From positions 1 through 64,000 of the forward strand of contig NZ_AXWP01000025.1 in NCBI RefSeq assembly GCF_000482725.1: DNA of 64,000 nt. The letters are read 5' to 3'. Below are positions 8,365 to 21,237 of this stretch, piece by piece. This stretch comes from Psychromonas arctica DSM 14288 (lineage in GTDB: Bacteria; Pseudomonadota; Gammaproteobacteria; Enterobacterales; Psychromonadaceae). The notes under the pieces were generated by a model. That model was not told the origin of the DNA. It did not search any database and saw only the letters and a list, made by a program, of their open reading frames with translations. Position numbers and translations under genes: made by a program. Every line of letters begins with the position of its first letter. Positions within the stretch are counted from its first letter, which is position 1.

Positions 8365-8572
8365 TGACAGTACGATTGATTCAGGATTAGTATCTGCGCC
8401 TTTAGAGATTAAACTGGCTGTAGATTTGATTCAATTATTAGAAGACAACAACCTGCCGTTAGAGGCGACTATTAAAGCTTTGGAAATAACCTTACGAGAC
8501 TTTAAAAATAAGCAGCTTACGCAACTTAAAGCCCCCAAAAGTAAAAGCCTAAACGCTAAAACATCGTTGTAG
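8354..8572 (+). CDS. rsmS: RsmS/YbaM family small protein (DUF2496)
   Basis: A 72-residue acidic protein whose core LEIKLAVDLIQLLEDNNLP followed by an ALEITLRDFKNK helix matches E. coli YbaM closely. It has an extra N-terminal tail and a Lys/Ser-rich C-terminus. YbaM has been named RsmS in plant-associated enterobacteria, where it affects the Rsm/Csr pathway; the molecular role is unclear. It overlaps priC by 11 bp, the same pairing as in E. coli. No domain of known activity is visible. Confidence 0.8.
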   Translation: MTNSDSTIDSGLVSAPLEIKLAVDLIQLLEDNNLPLEATIKALEITLRDFKNKQLTQLKAPKSKSLNAKTSL

Positions 8573-8590
8573 ATACAGACAATTATTTTG

Positions 8591-8660
8591 TAAGCTTAGT
8601 AGATCCTACCGTTACAACTAATTTCTAAGCGTAGTAAATCGAACCATTACAACCAATCTG
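8591..8660. repeat. 35-bp imperfect tandem duplication
   Basis: Two adjacent 35-bp units, 8591-8625 and 8626-8660, agree at 27 of 35 positions. They lie between rsmS and the shared terminator. The divergence suggests an old duplication. No coding or binding role is evident. Confidence 0.8.
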
Positions 8661-8662
8661 AA

Positions 8663-8688
8663 AAAAGGACATCAAATGATGTCCTTTT
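8663..8688. terminator. bidirectional terminator between rsmS and cysS
   Basis: AAAAGGACATCA pairs perfectly with TGATGTCCTTTT around a 2-base loop. A-run and T-run flanks allow it to serve both converging genes. Confidence 0.9.
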
Positions 8689-8717
8689 CTTTTAGCGATT
8701 GGCAACAAGGCTAGGCA

Positions 8718-10121
8718 TTAGACTTTACGCCAAGTTGTACCATTAGGGCCATCTTCAAGCACCACATTTAATGCCGCTAACTTATCACGAGCATCATCAG
8801 CACTTGGCCAATCTTTATTTGCCCTTGCCGTATTACGTTGTAAAATTAATGCTTCTATGTCAGCAACTTGTTGATCATTTTCATGATCTTTTCCAACGCC
8901 TTGTAAAAACTGATCTGGACTTTGGCTCAACAAACCTAACACATTAGCAAATTTGACCAGCATGCTACCCAAAAGAACCGCTTTTTTAGAATCAGTTACT
9001 TTAACGCGATTCAACTCTTTGGCTAAATCAAATAATACTGCCAACGCTTCAGGTGTATTAAAGTCATCATCCATCGCTTTCACAAAACCTTGATAGAACT
9101 TACTGTCTTTAATTGCTTGATCAATCTCAATATCACTGACAGCTACATCACGTATAGCAGTATATAAACGCTCTAAGCTAGCTCTTGCTTGTTTCAAATT
9201 ATCTTCTGAATAATTAAGTTGGCTACGGTAGTGCCCAGAGATTAAAAAGTAACGAACAGATTCACTATCATAGACATCTAATACATCTTTGATAGTGAAA
9301 AAGTTATTTAAAGACTTAGACATTTTGACTTTATCAACTTGCACCATACCCGAATGCATCCAAGTATTAACGTATTCACCGTGATGCGCACAACATGACT
9401 GCGCAATTTCATTTTCATGATGCGGGAAACTTAAATCCGACCCACCGCCATGAATATCGAACACTTCACCAAGATGTTTTCTATTCATTGCTGAACATTC
9501 AATGTGCCAACCTGGGCGACCTTCTCCCCATGGTGATGACCATGATGGTTCGCCACTTTTCGCCATTTTCCATAGCACAAAATCTAATGGGTCATGTTTA
9601 CTATCTTCAACTTCAACACGAGAACCGGCCTGCAACATTTCAAGATTTTGACCGCTTAATTGGCCATATTCTGGGAATGATGAGACAGAAAAAAGCACAT
9701 CACCAGAGTCAGAAACATAGGCATGATTTTTTGCTATCAGTGTTGATATCATTTCGATCACTTCAGGCATGTGATCCGTTACTCGTGGTTCAATATCGGG
9801 TCTGATCATATTCAATGCATCAAAGTCCGCATGCATTGCATCAGTAAAACGAGCCGTTAATTGGTCACAAGTCTCGCCGTTTTCATTGGCACGTTTAATA
9901 ATTTTGTCGTCTACATCTGTAATGTTACGGATAAAAGTTAAGTCGTAACCACTAAAACGTAAGTAGCGAGCCACGGTATCAAAAGCAACAAATGTGCGAC
10001 CATGTCCTATATGACAGTAATCATAGATGGTAACACCACACACATACATTCCCACTTTGCCTGCGACAAGGGGTTTAAATTCTTCTTTAGTTCGAGTTAA
10101 GGTGTTGTAGATTTTTAACAT
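8718..10121 (-). CDS. cysS: cysteinyl-tRNA synthetase
   Basis: A class I aminoacyl-tRNA synthetase of 467 residues that charges tRNA-Cys. The HIGH motif is at 37-40, the zinc ligand C28 precedes it, and KMSKS follows VDKV near residue 268. Further zinc ligands are in HIECSAMN and HHENE. A C-terminal anticodon-binding DALR-type region ends the protein. Start supported by GGATGGAAA before the ATG. The gene diverges from ppiB, the same arrangement as in E. coli and Vibrio. Nothing unusual. Confidence 0.97.
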   Translation of the reverse strand: MLKIYNTLTRTKEEFKPLVAGKVGMYVCGVTIYDYCHIGHGRTFVAFDTVARYLRFSGYDLTFIRNITDVDDKIIKRANENGETCDQLTARFTDAMHADFDALNMIRPDIEPRVTDHMPEVIEMISTLIAKNHAYVSDSGDVLFSVSSFPEYGQLSGQNLEMLQAGSRVEVEDSKHDPLDFVLWKMAKSGEPSWSSPWGEGRPGWHIECSAMNRKHLGEVFDIHGGGSDLSFPHHENEIAQSCCAHHGEYVNTWMHSGMVQVDKVKMSKSLNNFFTIKDVLDVYDSESVRYFLISGHYRSQLNYSEDNLKQARASLERLYTAIRDVAVSDIEIDQAIKDSKFYQGFVKAMDDDFNTPEALAVLFDLAKELNRVKVTDSKKAVLLGSMLVKFANVLGLLSQSPDQFLQGVGKDHENDQQVADIEALILQRNTARANKDWPSADDARDKLAALNVVLEDGPNGTTWRKV

Positions 10122-10249
10122 TTTCCATCCAATGCGATTACTGTAAAAACGCCTATTCTAACCTGACCAAGTGACAAATTCATCCTTTGTATTTAATGAA
10201 TTAACGAGTTGAGGTATGATAATGCTCTTTTTGAAGATAGGATTTAACA

Positions 10250-10744
10250 ATGATTACTTTACATACAAATTTTGGCGACATCACATTAGAAATGAATGAA
10301 GAGAAAGCACCTAAAACAGTGGCTAATTTCATTAAATATGCAACAAGTGGTCATTACGATAGCACCATTTTTCACCGTGTTATTGATGGTTTCATGATTC
10401 AAGGGGGTGGTTTTGCACCGGGCATGGAAGAGAAAGACAGCCAAAAGCCTATTAAAAACGAAGCAAATAACGGCTTATCAAACGTAAAATATTCAGTAGC
10501 AATGGCGCGTACTATGGAACCGCATTCAGCTTCTGCACAATTTTTTATCAATGTCGGCGATAACAAATTTTTAGATTTTAAATCAGAAACAACTGATGGT
10601 TGGGGATACTGTGTATTCGCTAAAGTAGTCGCTGGTGAAGATGTAGTAGATAAAATCAAAGGCGTAGCAACAGGTAATGCACATTATGTTCATCAAGATG
10701 TGCCACTAGATGACGTTGTGATCACTAACGTTACCGTAGCGTAA
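10250..10744 (+). CDS. ppiB: peptidyl-prolyl cis-trans isomerase B (cyclophilin)
   Basis: A 164-residue cytoplasmic cyclophilin, the same length as E. coli PpiB. The family core is seen in [14 protein letters not shown] (catalytic Arg), SAQFFINV and [10 protein letters not shown]. There is no signal peptide, which separates it from periplasmic PpiA. It catalyses proline isomerisation in folding proteins. AGGA lies upstream of the ATG. lpxH starts 6 bp after the stop, so the two form an operon as in E. coli. Confidence 0.96.
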   Translation: MITLHTNFGDITLEMNEEKAPKTVANFIKYATSGHYDSTIFHRVIDGFMIQGGGFAPGMEEKDSQKPIKNEANNGLSNVKYSVAMARTMEPHSASAQFFINVGDNKFLDFKSETTDGWGYCVFAKVVAGEDVVDKIKGVATGNAHYVHQDVPLDDVVITNVTVA

Positions 10745-10750
10745 CTGACT

Positions 10751-11491
10751 ATGCGCACTTTATTCATTGCAGACTTACATCTCAGCGAAAATCATCGTCA
10801 TATAAGCGATGCCTTTTTTGCTTTTCTTGAAAAAGAAGCAGCTAATGCTGAAACACTTTATATCCTTGGTGATATGTTTGAGGTGTGGATAGGAGATGAT
10901 GAACATACTCCTTTAATGGATGAAGTTGCGCAGAAATTAACAGCTTATGCTAAAAAAAATAATACTCAAATTTTCTATATTCACGGTAACCGAGACTTTA
11001 TGATCGGCAAACGTTATGCACAGCAGTCTTCAATGACTTTATTACCAGAGCATACCGAAATAGATTTATACGGAACTAAAACATTAATTATGCACGGTGA
11101 TACTTTGTGTTTGTTTGATAAAAACTATCAACGTATGCGTAAAGTGATCCATAACCCTGTAATGCAATTTATTTTTAATTGCTTACCACTCAAGCTGCGC
11201 AAGCGTATTGGTTGGAAGATCCGCACTGCGAGCCAATCTAAAAAAGTATATAAAAATACAAATATGATGGGCGTGACAGAGCAAGAAGTGCATCGTTTGA
11301 TGACATTACATCAAGTACAACGTTTAATTCATGGCCATACGCACCAAGCTTTTGTACATGATTTGACTGTTAATGATAAGGCTGGGCAACGCTTTGATGT
11401 GGGAGACTGGTACAACAACTTAAGTTTTGTTGATGCCAACCCAGATAATATTAACCTAGTTGTGTTACCCATTGATTATTATCAGCAATAA
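10751..11491 (+). CDS. lpxH: UDP-2,3-diacylglucosamine pyrophosphatase LpxH
   Basis: A peripheral inner-membrane metallophosphoesterase of 246 residues that hydrolyses UDP-2,3-diacylglucosamine to lipid X in lipid A synthesis. Metal ligands are visible as D8 and H10 (IADLH), D41 (LGDMFE), N80 (HGNRD), the His of MHGDT, and the paired His of HGHTH. It follows ppiB by 6 bp. After the stop about 270 bp hold no recognisable gene or strong terminator before the converging fadD. Confidence 0.96.
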   Translation: MRTLFIADLHLSENHRHISDAFFAFLEKEAANAETLYILGDMFEVWIGDDEHTPLMDEVAQKLTAYAKKNNTQIFYIHGNRDFMIGKRYAQQSSMTLLPEHTEIDLYGTKTLIMHGDTLCLFDKNYQRMRKVIHNPVMQFIFNCLPLKLRKRIGWKIRTASQSKKVYKNTNMMGVTEQEVHRLMTLHQVQRLIHGHTHQAFVHDLTVNDKAGQRFDVGDWYNNLSFVDANPDNINLVVLPIDYYQQ

Positions 11492-11764
11492 AAATACAGT
11501 TCGCATTTGCTCGGTACTATTTGGTACTAGGTAAGTACGAGTAGTGACTAGATAGATATGAAATACGAAGTGTTTAATACAGCTAATTATTTAATGCTAT
11601 CGATTATTTAATCCCTTAATCATTGGCATTAAGTTAACCACACTCCCATACGTTAATTGCACAATCGTCACCTTTAAATACTGCCCTTGGCAGAATCATT
11701 GTCTATACAAAAACGCAGATAAAAATGGTAAGCACTGAAGCCATAGAGTGTTAAGCCAAGAAAA

Positions 11765-13426
11765 TTATCTGTCTTTTAATAAACGGCGTAACACTTTGCC
11801 CACGTTATTTTTTGGTAGCTCACTCACTATTTCTATCAATTTAGGCTGTTTATATCGCGTTAATTGACCTTCACAATGGTGTTTAATCATTTCAACGGTG
11901 ACTTTATAATCATCTAACACCACAAACAGTTTCACGCTCTCACCAGACTGCTCATCATTAATTCCTACGACAGCAGCCTCTGAGACTCCTTGCATTTGCA
12001 CCACAGTATCTTCTATTTCATTAGGGTAAACATTAAAGCCTGATACTAATATCATGTCTTTTTTACGGTCAACTAAACGTAATAAACCTTGTTCATCAAA
12101 TAGACCAATATCACCACTTTTAAACCAGCCATCATTAAACGCTAACGCAGTTTCTTCCTCATTTTGCCAATAGTGCGGCATGACTTGAGGCCCTTTAATT
12201 TCTATTTCGCCCGGGCTGTTATAATCTTCGATAACGTTATTATTATCATCGACTAAGCGTAAATCAGTTCCAGGCATAGGTAACCCAATTGAACCATCAT
12301 GCGCTGTCACATTATAAGAGTTGACACTTACCATAGGAGCGCACTCCGTTAATCCATAGCCCTCAATGACCGTACTGCCTGTAACTTCTTTCCACAAATT
12401 AGCGACTTTAGTTTGTGTTGCCATGCCCCCTGCTATAGTTATTTTTAGCGAAGAAAAGTCTACGTCATTAATTTTAGGATGATGTAGTAAGGCGTTAAAT
12501 AATGTATTCAATGCAGTAAAGAAGGTAAATTTATACTTACTTAAGGTTTTAATAAAAGTATCGAGATCACGAGGATTAGTGATCAATAAATTAGTGCCGC
12601 CTTTTTTAATAAAAAATAGACAATTAACCGTCAGCGCAAATGCATGGTAAAGAGGTAATGCAGTGACCATTATTTCGCTTTCTTGATCAACAGTTAAACC
12701 AAATACAGCGTCTGCCTGCGCTAAACTAGCCGCCATATTACGCTGAGTCATTACCGCGCCTTTTGAAACACCTGTAGTTCCTCCCGTATATTGTATCAGT
12801 GCGATATCATCTAAATTAATCACAGGACGAATGTATTGCCCTTTCTCACCCTGTTTAAGTGCATTACGATAACTTTTTGCACTAGGTAACTGATACTTGG
12901 GTACCATTCGTTTGACATAGGAAACAATAAAGTTAACGAACTTTCTCTTTAATAAAGGTAATGCATCACCAATTTTAGTTAACACCACATGCTTGATTTG
13001 AGTTTGTTTCACAATACTCTGTAGCGTTTGTGCATAATTAGACACAATAAAAATAGCTTTTGCGCCTGAGTCATTAAGCTGATGCTTTAATTCTGATGCG
13101 GTATACAGTGGGTTTATATTGACGACCACCAACCCCGCTCTTAAAACACCTAATAAAATAATAGGGTATTGCAATAGATTTGGCATCATGATCGCGACAC
13201 GGTCCCCCTTCGCAAGTTGCGAAGTTTGTTGCAGATAGACTGCAATTTTCCTTGATTGAAGGTCTAACTCTGCATAGGTCAGCGTTTCATCCATATTGAT
13301 AAAAGCAATATGTTCTGGATGTTGTTGAAATGTTTGTTCAAACATATCAACTAAATTAATCAATGAGCTTTCATCTATTTCACTGTTAATACCTTCAGGG
13401 TATTTATCTAGCCATGGTTTAAACAT
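11765..13426 (-). CDS. fadD: long-chain fatty acid--CoA ligase FadD
   Basis: An acyl-CoA synthetase of 553 residues that activates imported long-chain fatty acids with ATP and CoA at the inner membrane. The ATP-binding motif is YTGGTTGVSKGA, followed by the adenylate-forming YGLTE segment and, near the C-terminus, the FACS region around GWFKSGDIG and the catalytic Lys in NNVGKVLRR. I start at 13426, because AAGGAG sits 5-6 bp upstream and MFKPWLDKYP then aligns with E. coli FadD. A start seven codons earlier has no SD. The prc terminator lies directly upstream, so fadD has its own promoter; no FadR site was recognised by eye. Confidence 0.95.
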   Translation of the reverse strand: MFKPWLDKYPEGINSEIDESSLINLVDMFEQTFQQHPEHIAFINMDETLTYAELDLQSRKIAVYLQQTSQLAKGDRVAIMMPNLLQYPIILLGVLRAGLVVVNINPLYTASELKHQLNDSGAKAIFIVSNYAQTLQSIVKQTQIKHVVLTKIGDALPLLKRKFVNFIVSYVKRMVPKYQLPSAKSYRNALKQGEKGQYIRPVINLDDIALIQYTGGTTGVSKGAVMTQRNMAASLAQADAVFGLTVDQESEIMVTALPLYHAFALTVNCLFFIKKGGTNLLITNPRDLDTFIKTLSKYKFTFFTALNTLFNALLHHPKINDVDFSSLKITIAGGMATQTKVANLWKEVTGSTVIEGYGLTECAPMVSVNSYNVTAHDGSIGLPMPGTDLRLVDDNNNVIEDYNSPGEIEIKGPQVMPHYWQNEEETALAFNDGWFKSGDIGLFDEQGLLRLVDRKKDMILVSGFNVYPNEIEDTVVQMQGVSEAAVVGINDEQSGESVKLFVVLDDYKVTVEMIKHHCEGQLTRYKQPKLIEIVSELPKNNVGKVLRRLLKDR

Positions 13427-13450
13427 AAAAACTCCTTTTAAAAACAAAAA

Positions 13451-13471
13451 AACCGACTATAAAAGTCGGTT
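13451..13471 (-). terminator. terminator after prc
   Basis: AACCGACT/AGTCGGTT forms an 8-bp stem with a 5-base loop. On the minus strand it is followed by a T-rich tract, which ends the proQ-prc transcript before fadD. Confidence 0.9.
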
Positions 13472-13495
13472 TTATTATTAACACCAAACAGTTAC

Positions 13496-15490
13496 CTATA
13501 GATTAGCGTAATCTAACGTAATGTGGCTAGCTTCTATCAAAAATGCGTCAAGGGGCTCAAAATCATCCGGAATATCGTCTAAAGACGTGACCTCTTTTAA
13601 CCCGGCACGCTTTAGTCGCTCATTAGTGCGCTGTAAACTTTCAGCTTCTTTTACTTCGCGTTCATTAACACGTACGTTTTCAACTAGCGAAATACTGGTT
13701 TTATCTTTATCGACACGATAATCTGCAATATCGTCAGCCAAATAATTAAACTCAATTTCTTTTTTGATGCGTAATTGATGAGCTTCTATTAATTGTTTAA
13801 TTCCTTTATCTAAATCAGCGACTTTTCGATATTTAGCAGAACGAATATTATCCCAAGGTAATGCATTTTTTTCTAAACTTTCACCTGTATCTTGTGGGTC
13901 AATACCGCTTGGGAAAGCAATGTCAGGGATAACCCCTTTATTTTGTGTGCTGCCACCATTAATACGATAAAATTTAGCAATGGTATATTGTACTGAACCG
14001 ACTGCATCTTGGTTGGTATCGTAGTAACGTGCGATACGGCGATGTTGTTGCACAGTACCTTTACCAAAGCTTTGTTCACCTATAATAATGGCACGGCCAT
14101 AATCCTGTAGTGCAGCGGCAAATATTTCTGATGCAGAAGCACTATTACGATTGATTAATACCGTCAAAGGACCATTATAAGCGATATTATCATCATCATC
14201 GGCTTGCACAGCAATTTGCTGACGGCTATCTCTCACTTGTACAACTGGACCTGTTTTAATAAATAAACCAGTTAATAGTGTTGCTTCACTTAATGCTCCA
14301 CCACCGTTATTACGAAGATCAATCACAATTCCTTTTACATCTTTTTTAGCTAAGATGTCTAATTCACGTTCTACGTCTTCACTGAGTTTGATGTAAAAAC
14401 TTGGAATGGTAATGACACCAATATTTTCGCCATTAATCACTTGTACAGATGATTTTGCCTCTCTGTCTTCAAGGTGAATTTTTTCACGCACAATTTCGAT
14501 AACTTTATTAATATCGCCGGCTTTACCCGACAAAATTTGTAACTTAACCTTGGTACCTTTCGGGCCTTTGATAAGTTCAACGATATCATCTAAACGCCAC
14601 CCCACAACATCTATGATTTTTTCGCCTTCTTGACCAACACCAATGATTTTATCATCTTTAGCCAATTGTTTTGACTTATCAGCTGGACCACCAGGAACTA
14701 AACTGCGGATCACTGTGTAATCATCTTCAAGTTGTAAAACAGCACCAATCCCTTCAAGAGAAAGATTCATTTCCATTTTAAAACGTTCAGCATTACGTGG
14801 CGATAAGTAACTAGTGTGAGGCTCTATTGTGTGTGCATAGGCATTCATGAAAGCTTGGAATACATCTTCACTTTCAGTTTGTGTTAAATGTTTGAGTGCA
14901 TAAGTATAACGTTTAGTTAATAACGTTTTAATTTCAGGCCATTTTTTATCAGCTAATTTTAACGTTAATGCATCAGATTTAACTCGCGCATGCCATAGTT
15001 TATCTAACGCTTGCTTATCTTTTGCCCATTGAGCTTTACTACGGTCATATTGATATTCTTCTTCAGTATCAAAAGTAATCTCTTTATCTAGTAACGACAA
15101 AGCGTAGGTAAAACGTTCAAAACGTCGCGTTAAGTTAAGTTGGTAGATTTTGTAGGCAGGTTCAAGTTGACCAAATTTAAGATTATCATCAAATGAATAT
15201 TGATAAGCTTTAATCGCATCAATATCACTTTGCATGAAGATCTGTTTATTGTAATCAAGCTGTTCAATATAACGATTGAACACTTTTTCAGACAACTGGT
15301 CATCTAAAGGCATATATTTATAATGAGAGCGACTAAATAAATCGCTCACTCGTTTCGCCACTTTTGCATGCTGAGACTCTTGATGCAATTGCGGGATATC
15401 TTTTAAATCTACATTTGAGGAAGAAGCAAAAGCTGCTCCGATAAAAATGATTTGGGATAGAATTAATGCATGACGAAAGAGTTTATTCAT
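13496..15490 (-). CDS. prc: carboxy-terminal (tail-specific) protease Prc/Tsp
   Basis: A periplasmic serine protease of 664 residues. A signal peptide covers roughly 1-23, ending in AFAS. A PDZ domain lies near 240-320. The S41 peptidase core has the catalytic Ser in NSASASEIF and, 25 residues on, the general-base Lys in SFGKGTVQ. Prc degrades proteins with nonpolar C-termini, processes FtsI and controls peptidoglycan hydrolases such as MepS. It lies 11 bp after proQ in the same direction, as in E. coli. The C-terminal DUF3340-type region is present. Confidence 0.96.
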   Translation of the reverse strand: MNKLFRHALILSQIIFIGAAFASSSNVDLKDIPQLHQESQHAKVAKRVSDLFSRSHYKYMPLDDQLSEKVFNRYIEQLDYNKQIFMQSDIDAIKAYQYSFDDNLKFGQLEPAYKIYQLNLTRRFERFTYALSLLDKEITFDTEEEYQYDRSKAQWAKDKQALDKLWHARVKSDALTLKLADKKWPEIKTLLTKRYTYALKHLTQTESEDVFQAFMNAYAHTIEPHTSYLSPRNAERFKMEMNLSLEGIGAVLQLEDDYTVIRSLVPGGPADKSKQLAKDDKIIGVGQEGEKIIDVVGWRLDDIVELIKGPKGTKVKLQILSGKAGDINKVIEIVREKIHLEDREAKSSVQVINGENIGVITIPSFYIKLSEDVERELDILAKKDVKGIVIDLRNNGGGALSEATLLTGLFIKTGPVVQVRDSRQQIAVQADDDDNIAYNGPLTVLINRNSASASEIFAAALQDYGRAIIIGEQSFGKGTVQQHRRIARYYDTNQDAVGSVQYTIAKFYRINGGSTQNKGVIPDIAFPSGIDPQDTGESLEKNALPWDNIRSAKYRKVADLDKGIKQLIEAHQLRIKKEIEFNYLADDIADYRVDKDKTSISLVENVRVNEREVKEAESLQRTNERLKRAGLKEVTSLDDIPDDFEPLDAFLIEASHITLDYANL

Positions 15491-15501
15491 TAAAATACCT
15501 T

Positions 15502-16131
15502 TTATACGATTAAATGCTTAGCTTTAACTTTTACAACCATTCCTGAGTCTAGTTGCACTTGAACTTCTTCTTTTAAAATTTCAACAACGGTTGCCGAAAC
15601 AGGCGATTTTCCTAAAAGAACTTTGACTGATTGCGATACTTTAAGTTCATTATGATTAGCTTCTTTATACTGACTTAAGTCAATCTCAGGTTTTTTAACT
15701 GCTTTTTTAGGCGCTTCTTTTTTACGACTTGGCACAGTCACTTTTTTAGCAGCACGAGCTGGTGCTTTATTGGCGTCTGTTTTTTTCTTGTTCGCAAATG
15801 CTTTTTCTTTACTTTCTTTTAGCGACAATTGTGCGTGGTCAGCATGCTCTTGAGAAACTTCATCCCCTTCAACACCATCTAAATCGACACGTTTTGCACC
15901 TGCTTTTACACAGTGCAAGTAACGCCAACTCATTGTGTATTGACGTAACGCACCACGAAGCTGTGTTTTACTGACGCGAGTTTCATTCTCTAGACGAGTT
16001 GCTAGTTCTTGAAACACACCAATTTTTAATGGTTTTGCAGGCTCAGCACTAGCGATGAAGCAAGCTGGAAACTGTTCCGTTAAGAAGGCAATGATTTGTT
16101 TGTTATTTGTAAACTTTTCTGTGTTTTCCAT
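15502..16131 (-). CDS. proQ: RNA chaperone ProQ
   Basis: A 209-residue RNA-binding protein. The FinO/ProQ domain spans about 5-120 ([16 protein letters not shown] and [15 protein letters not shown] are diagnostic), followed by a Lys/Ala-rich linker (about 122-165) and a small C-terminal beta domain ending in VKAKHLIV. ProQ binds structured sRNAs and mRNA 3' ends genome-wide. The proQ-prc pairing is conserved. It diverges from yegQ across about 270 bp, where a promoter for each gene must lie; I could not pick either reliably. Confidence 0.95.
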   Translation of the reverse strand: MENTEKFTNNKQIIAFLTEQFPACFIASAEPAKPLKIGVFQELATRLENETRVSKTQLRGALRQYTMSWRYLHCVKAGAKRVDLDGVEGDEVSQEHADHAQLSLKESKEKAFANKKKTDANKAPARAAKKVTVPSRKKEAPKKAVKKPEIDLSQYKEANHNELKVSQSVKVLLGKSPVSATVVEILKEEVQVQLDSGMVVKVKAKHLIV

Positions 16132-16397
16132 GTAAAACCTAATATTTAAAAACGATGTTGAAAGATATCCAGAGTAAATCTCTGATAATCAGTAAGAAAA
16201 TTATTCGCTAGTATAGAGGTGCGTTTATTAAATGTGAAACTAATTATCACCTCAGTACGCCTATTCCGACCATTTTTTGCCATTTATCATCAATACTCAA
16301 TATTTCCAGCCTTCAGCTACACCTTTTTTACAAAAACAAGTAGAATGCCCGCTTTCCTTTTGTGGGAATGTCCAAATTTTATATTGAAGAGGCTTAG

Positions 16398-19325
<2,928 letters not shown>

Positions 19326-19631
19326 TGGTGATGACTTGAAGGTAGTTACTTGAAGGTGGTCACTTAAAGGTAATTAATTAAAAATCATTAAGCAAAATAA
19401 AATGATTTATAGTGCTTACTCTTTAAGATACAAGGATCTGTAAGCTAAAATTCGGCTACCAGTAAGCCATGGGTTGAAGAAATGTTAGGCATAATGATGA
19501 CCTAACGCATTAAATCGCTACTTTATTTCTATCTTTAGCAGGAACGAATAGGTTTACGCATATTTAATATGTTAATTAAGCGGCGCTAATGTTAAATTAC
19601 ACACCTCACTCTAATGGAATAGAATAGCTTT
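19326..19631. other. intergenic, MATE gene to sapA
   Basis: About 305 bp with no gene. It starts with a 14-bp triple tandem repeat (19334-19375). GTTAGG/CCTAAC flank a small hairpin near 19483-19505. The sapA promoter presumably lies here but no clear -35/-10 pair was found. Confidence 0.5.
19334..19375. repeat. 14-bp tandem repeat, three copies
   Basis: Units at 19334, 19348 and 19362 read ACTTGAAGGTAGTT, ACTTGAAGGTGGTC and ACTTAAAGGTAATT. The array begins 8 bp after the MATE gene stop. Confidence 0.85.
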
Positions 19632-21236
19632 ATGCGTTTAATATGCTTATTGTTCTTTATCACAACCCTTAGCGGCTGTTATCAAAATAAAGCACTAACA
19701 CAAAATACTCTTATCTATTGCACTGAAAGTTTACCTACTTCGTTTAATCCTCAAATTAGTCATGATATTGCGAGCCTAGATGCAACCACACATCAAATTT
19801 ATAGCCGCTTAGTCACCATTGACTCTAAAACCAATAAATTCATTCCTGACTTAGCTGAAAGTTGGCAACGTAGCGATGATAAATTACGTTACCGGTTTAC
19901 ATTGCGCAGCAACATTAGCTTTCACCAAACAGACTTCTTTAAACCAACTCGCTTTTTAAATGCTGACGATGTGTTATTTAGTTTTAATCGCATGCTAGAT
20001 TACCAACATCCCTATCATATGGTGAATAATCAAGCTGAAAACTATTTTTATAATCACCCTTTCACTAATTTATTATCTGAAATTAATAAGATTGACGATC
20101 ATACTGTTGAGTTTGTTTTAGTTAAACCCGATGTAACGTTACTTGCAAATCTTGCAGCACATTACGCAGTGATCCATTCTCAAGAATATGCAAATCAGTT
20201 GATACAACAAGGCCAGCCAGAGAATTTGGACTTTCAACCTATCGGAACTGGGCCTTTTAAATTTAAAAGTTTTGATAGTAACGGCACTATCCGTTATAAA
20301 AAACATGCACTTTATTGGCAATCAATGACCAATATTCAAAACTTAATTTATTTTACTAACCCAAGTGCAACCAAACGTTACACCAAATTATTATCTGGCG
20401 AATGTGATGCAATCTCTTACCCTGCAGCGAGCCAATTAGAAACGTTAAGTAAAAATAAAAATATTACCCTAAACAGTAAATCAACGGAAAATATTGCGTT
20501 GTGGGCATTTAATACAAAGCGAGATATTTTAAAGAATTATCAAGTACGCCAAGCACTTTCGCAGGCTATTGATAAAAAAACCATTTTACAGGCTGTTTAT
20601 TTTCAAAGTGCAATACAAACGGATACGTTATTAAGTAAACAGTCATGGGCATTAAAACCTCGATTTGAAAACGATCAATACGACCCAGATAAAGCACGAC
20701 AAAACTTAACGTTATTAAATTACGATTTTTCTAAAACGTTAACGATTTTATTGCCTGATAGTTCCGATGTATTTAACCCTAACTTTCATAAAACAGCGGA
20801 ATTAATCCAAGCTAACTTAGGTGATATTGGTATTAAAACAGATATTATCAATTTAAGTGGTGCGGCTTTAAAAGCACGTTTAAGAAGTGGTGATTACGAT
20901 ACTTATTTAACCGGCATTAATGTGCATATTAACGACCCTGATAGTATTTTTAGACCGCTTTTAAGCTGTAATTCGACCGCAGAAACGGGCAACAGCAGCC
21001 ATTGGTGCTCACCAAAAATACAAGTATTGTTAGACCAGTCATTAACAGAGTCTAATTTTGCACAACGTATTAAAAACTATTATCAGATTCAAGACGAAAT
21101 TTATAAGCAACGCCCTTACCTGCCTATTGCACATGTATTAAGGTTGGACGCTATTTCGAAATCAATTTTAAATGTTGAAGTCAATCCATTAACTGGTATT
21201 AATTTCCAAAATGCCATTAAACAAGATTTGAATTAA
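19632..21236 (+). CDS. sapA: SapA, ABC transporter substrate-binding protein
   Basis: A 534-residue extracytoplasmic binding protein of the family 5 (dipeptide/oligopeptide) type. It opens the sapABCDF operon. The N-terminus has a lipobox LSGC with Cys16, so it should be a lipoprotein; E. coli SapA has an ordinary cleaved signal instead. SBP_bac_5 features include the NPQISHDIASLDATTH and PDLAESWQ segments. Sap systems are linked to resistance to cationic antimicrobial peptides, and in E. coli SapBCDF exports putrescine. Start ATG follows a purine-rich GGAATAGAATAG. sapB begins 1 bp after the stop. Confidence 0.9.
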   Translation: MRLICLLFFITTLSGCYQNKALTQNTLIYCTESLPTSFNPQISHDIASLDATTHQIYSRLVTIDSKTNKFIPDLAESWQRSDDKLRYRFTLRSNISFHQTDFFKPTRFLNADDVLFSFNRMLDYQHPYHMVNNQAENYFYNHPFTNLLSEINKIDDHTVEFVLVKPDVTLLANLAAHYAVIHSQEYANQLIQQGQPENLDFQPIGTGPFKFKSFDSNGTIRYKKHALYWQSMTNIQNLIYFTNPSATKRYTKLLSGECDAISYPAASQLETLSKNKNITLNSKSTENIALWAFNTKRDILKNYQVRQALSQAIDKKTILQAVYFQSAIQTDTLLSKQSWALKPRFENDQYDPDKARQNLTLLNYDFSKTLTILLPDSSDVFNPNFHKTAELIQANLGDIGIKTDIINLSGAALKARLRSGDYDTYLTGINVHINDPDSIFRPLLSCNSTAETGNSSHWCSPKIQVLLDQSLTESNFAQRIKNYYQIQDEIYKQRPYLPIAHVLRLDAISKSILNVEVNPLTGINFQNAIKQDLN

Positions 21237-21237
21237 T

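Noticed and set aside
9395-9805. 136-codon plus-strand frame inside cysS
   Set aside because: Shadow of the conserved cysS frame; Gln/His-rich and without homology.
11492-11764. Repeated GGTACT between lpxH and fadD as a terminator or small RNA
   Set aside because: The stem is imperfect and bulged, with no T run; nothing else supports it.
16219-16397. Short plus-strand frame before trhP
   Set aside because: Ends at the trhP start, has no SD, and lies in the divergent promoter region with proQ.
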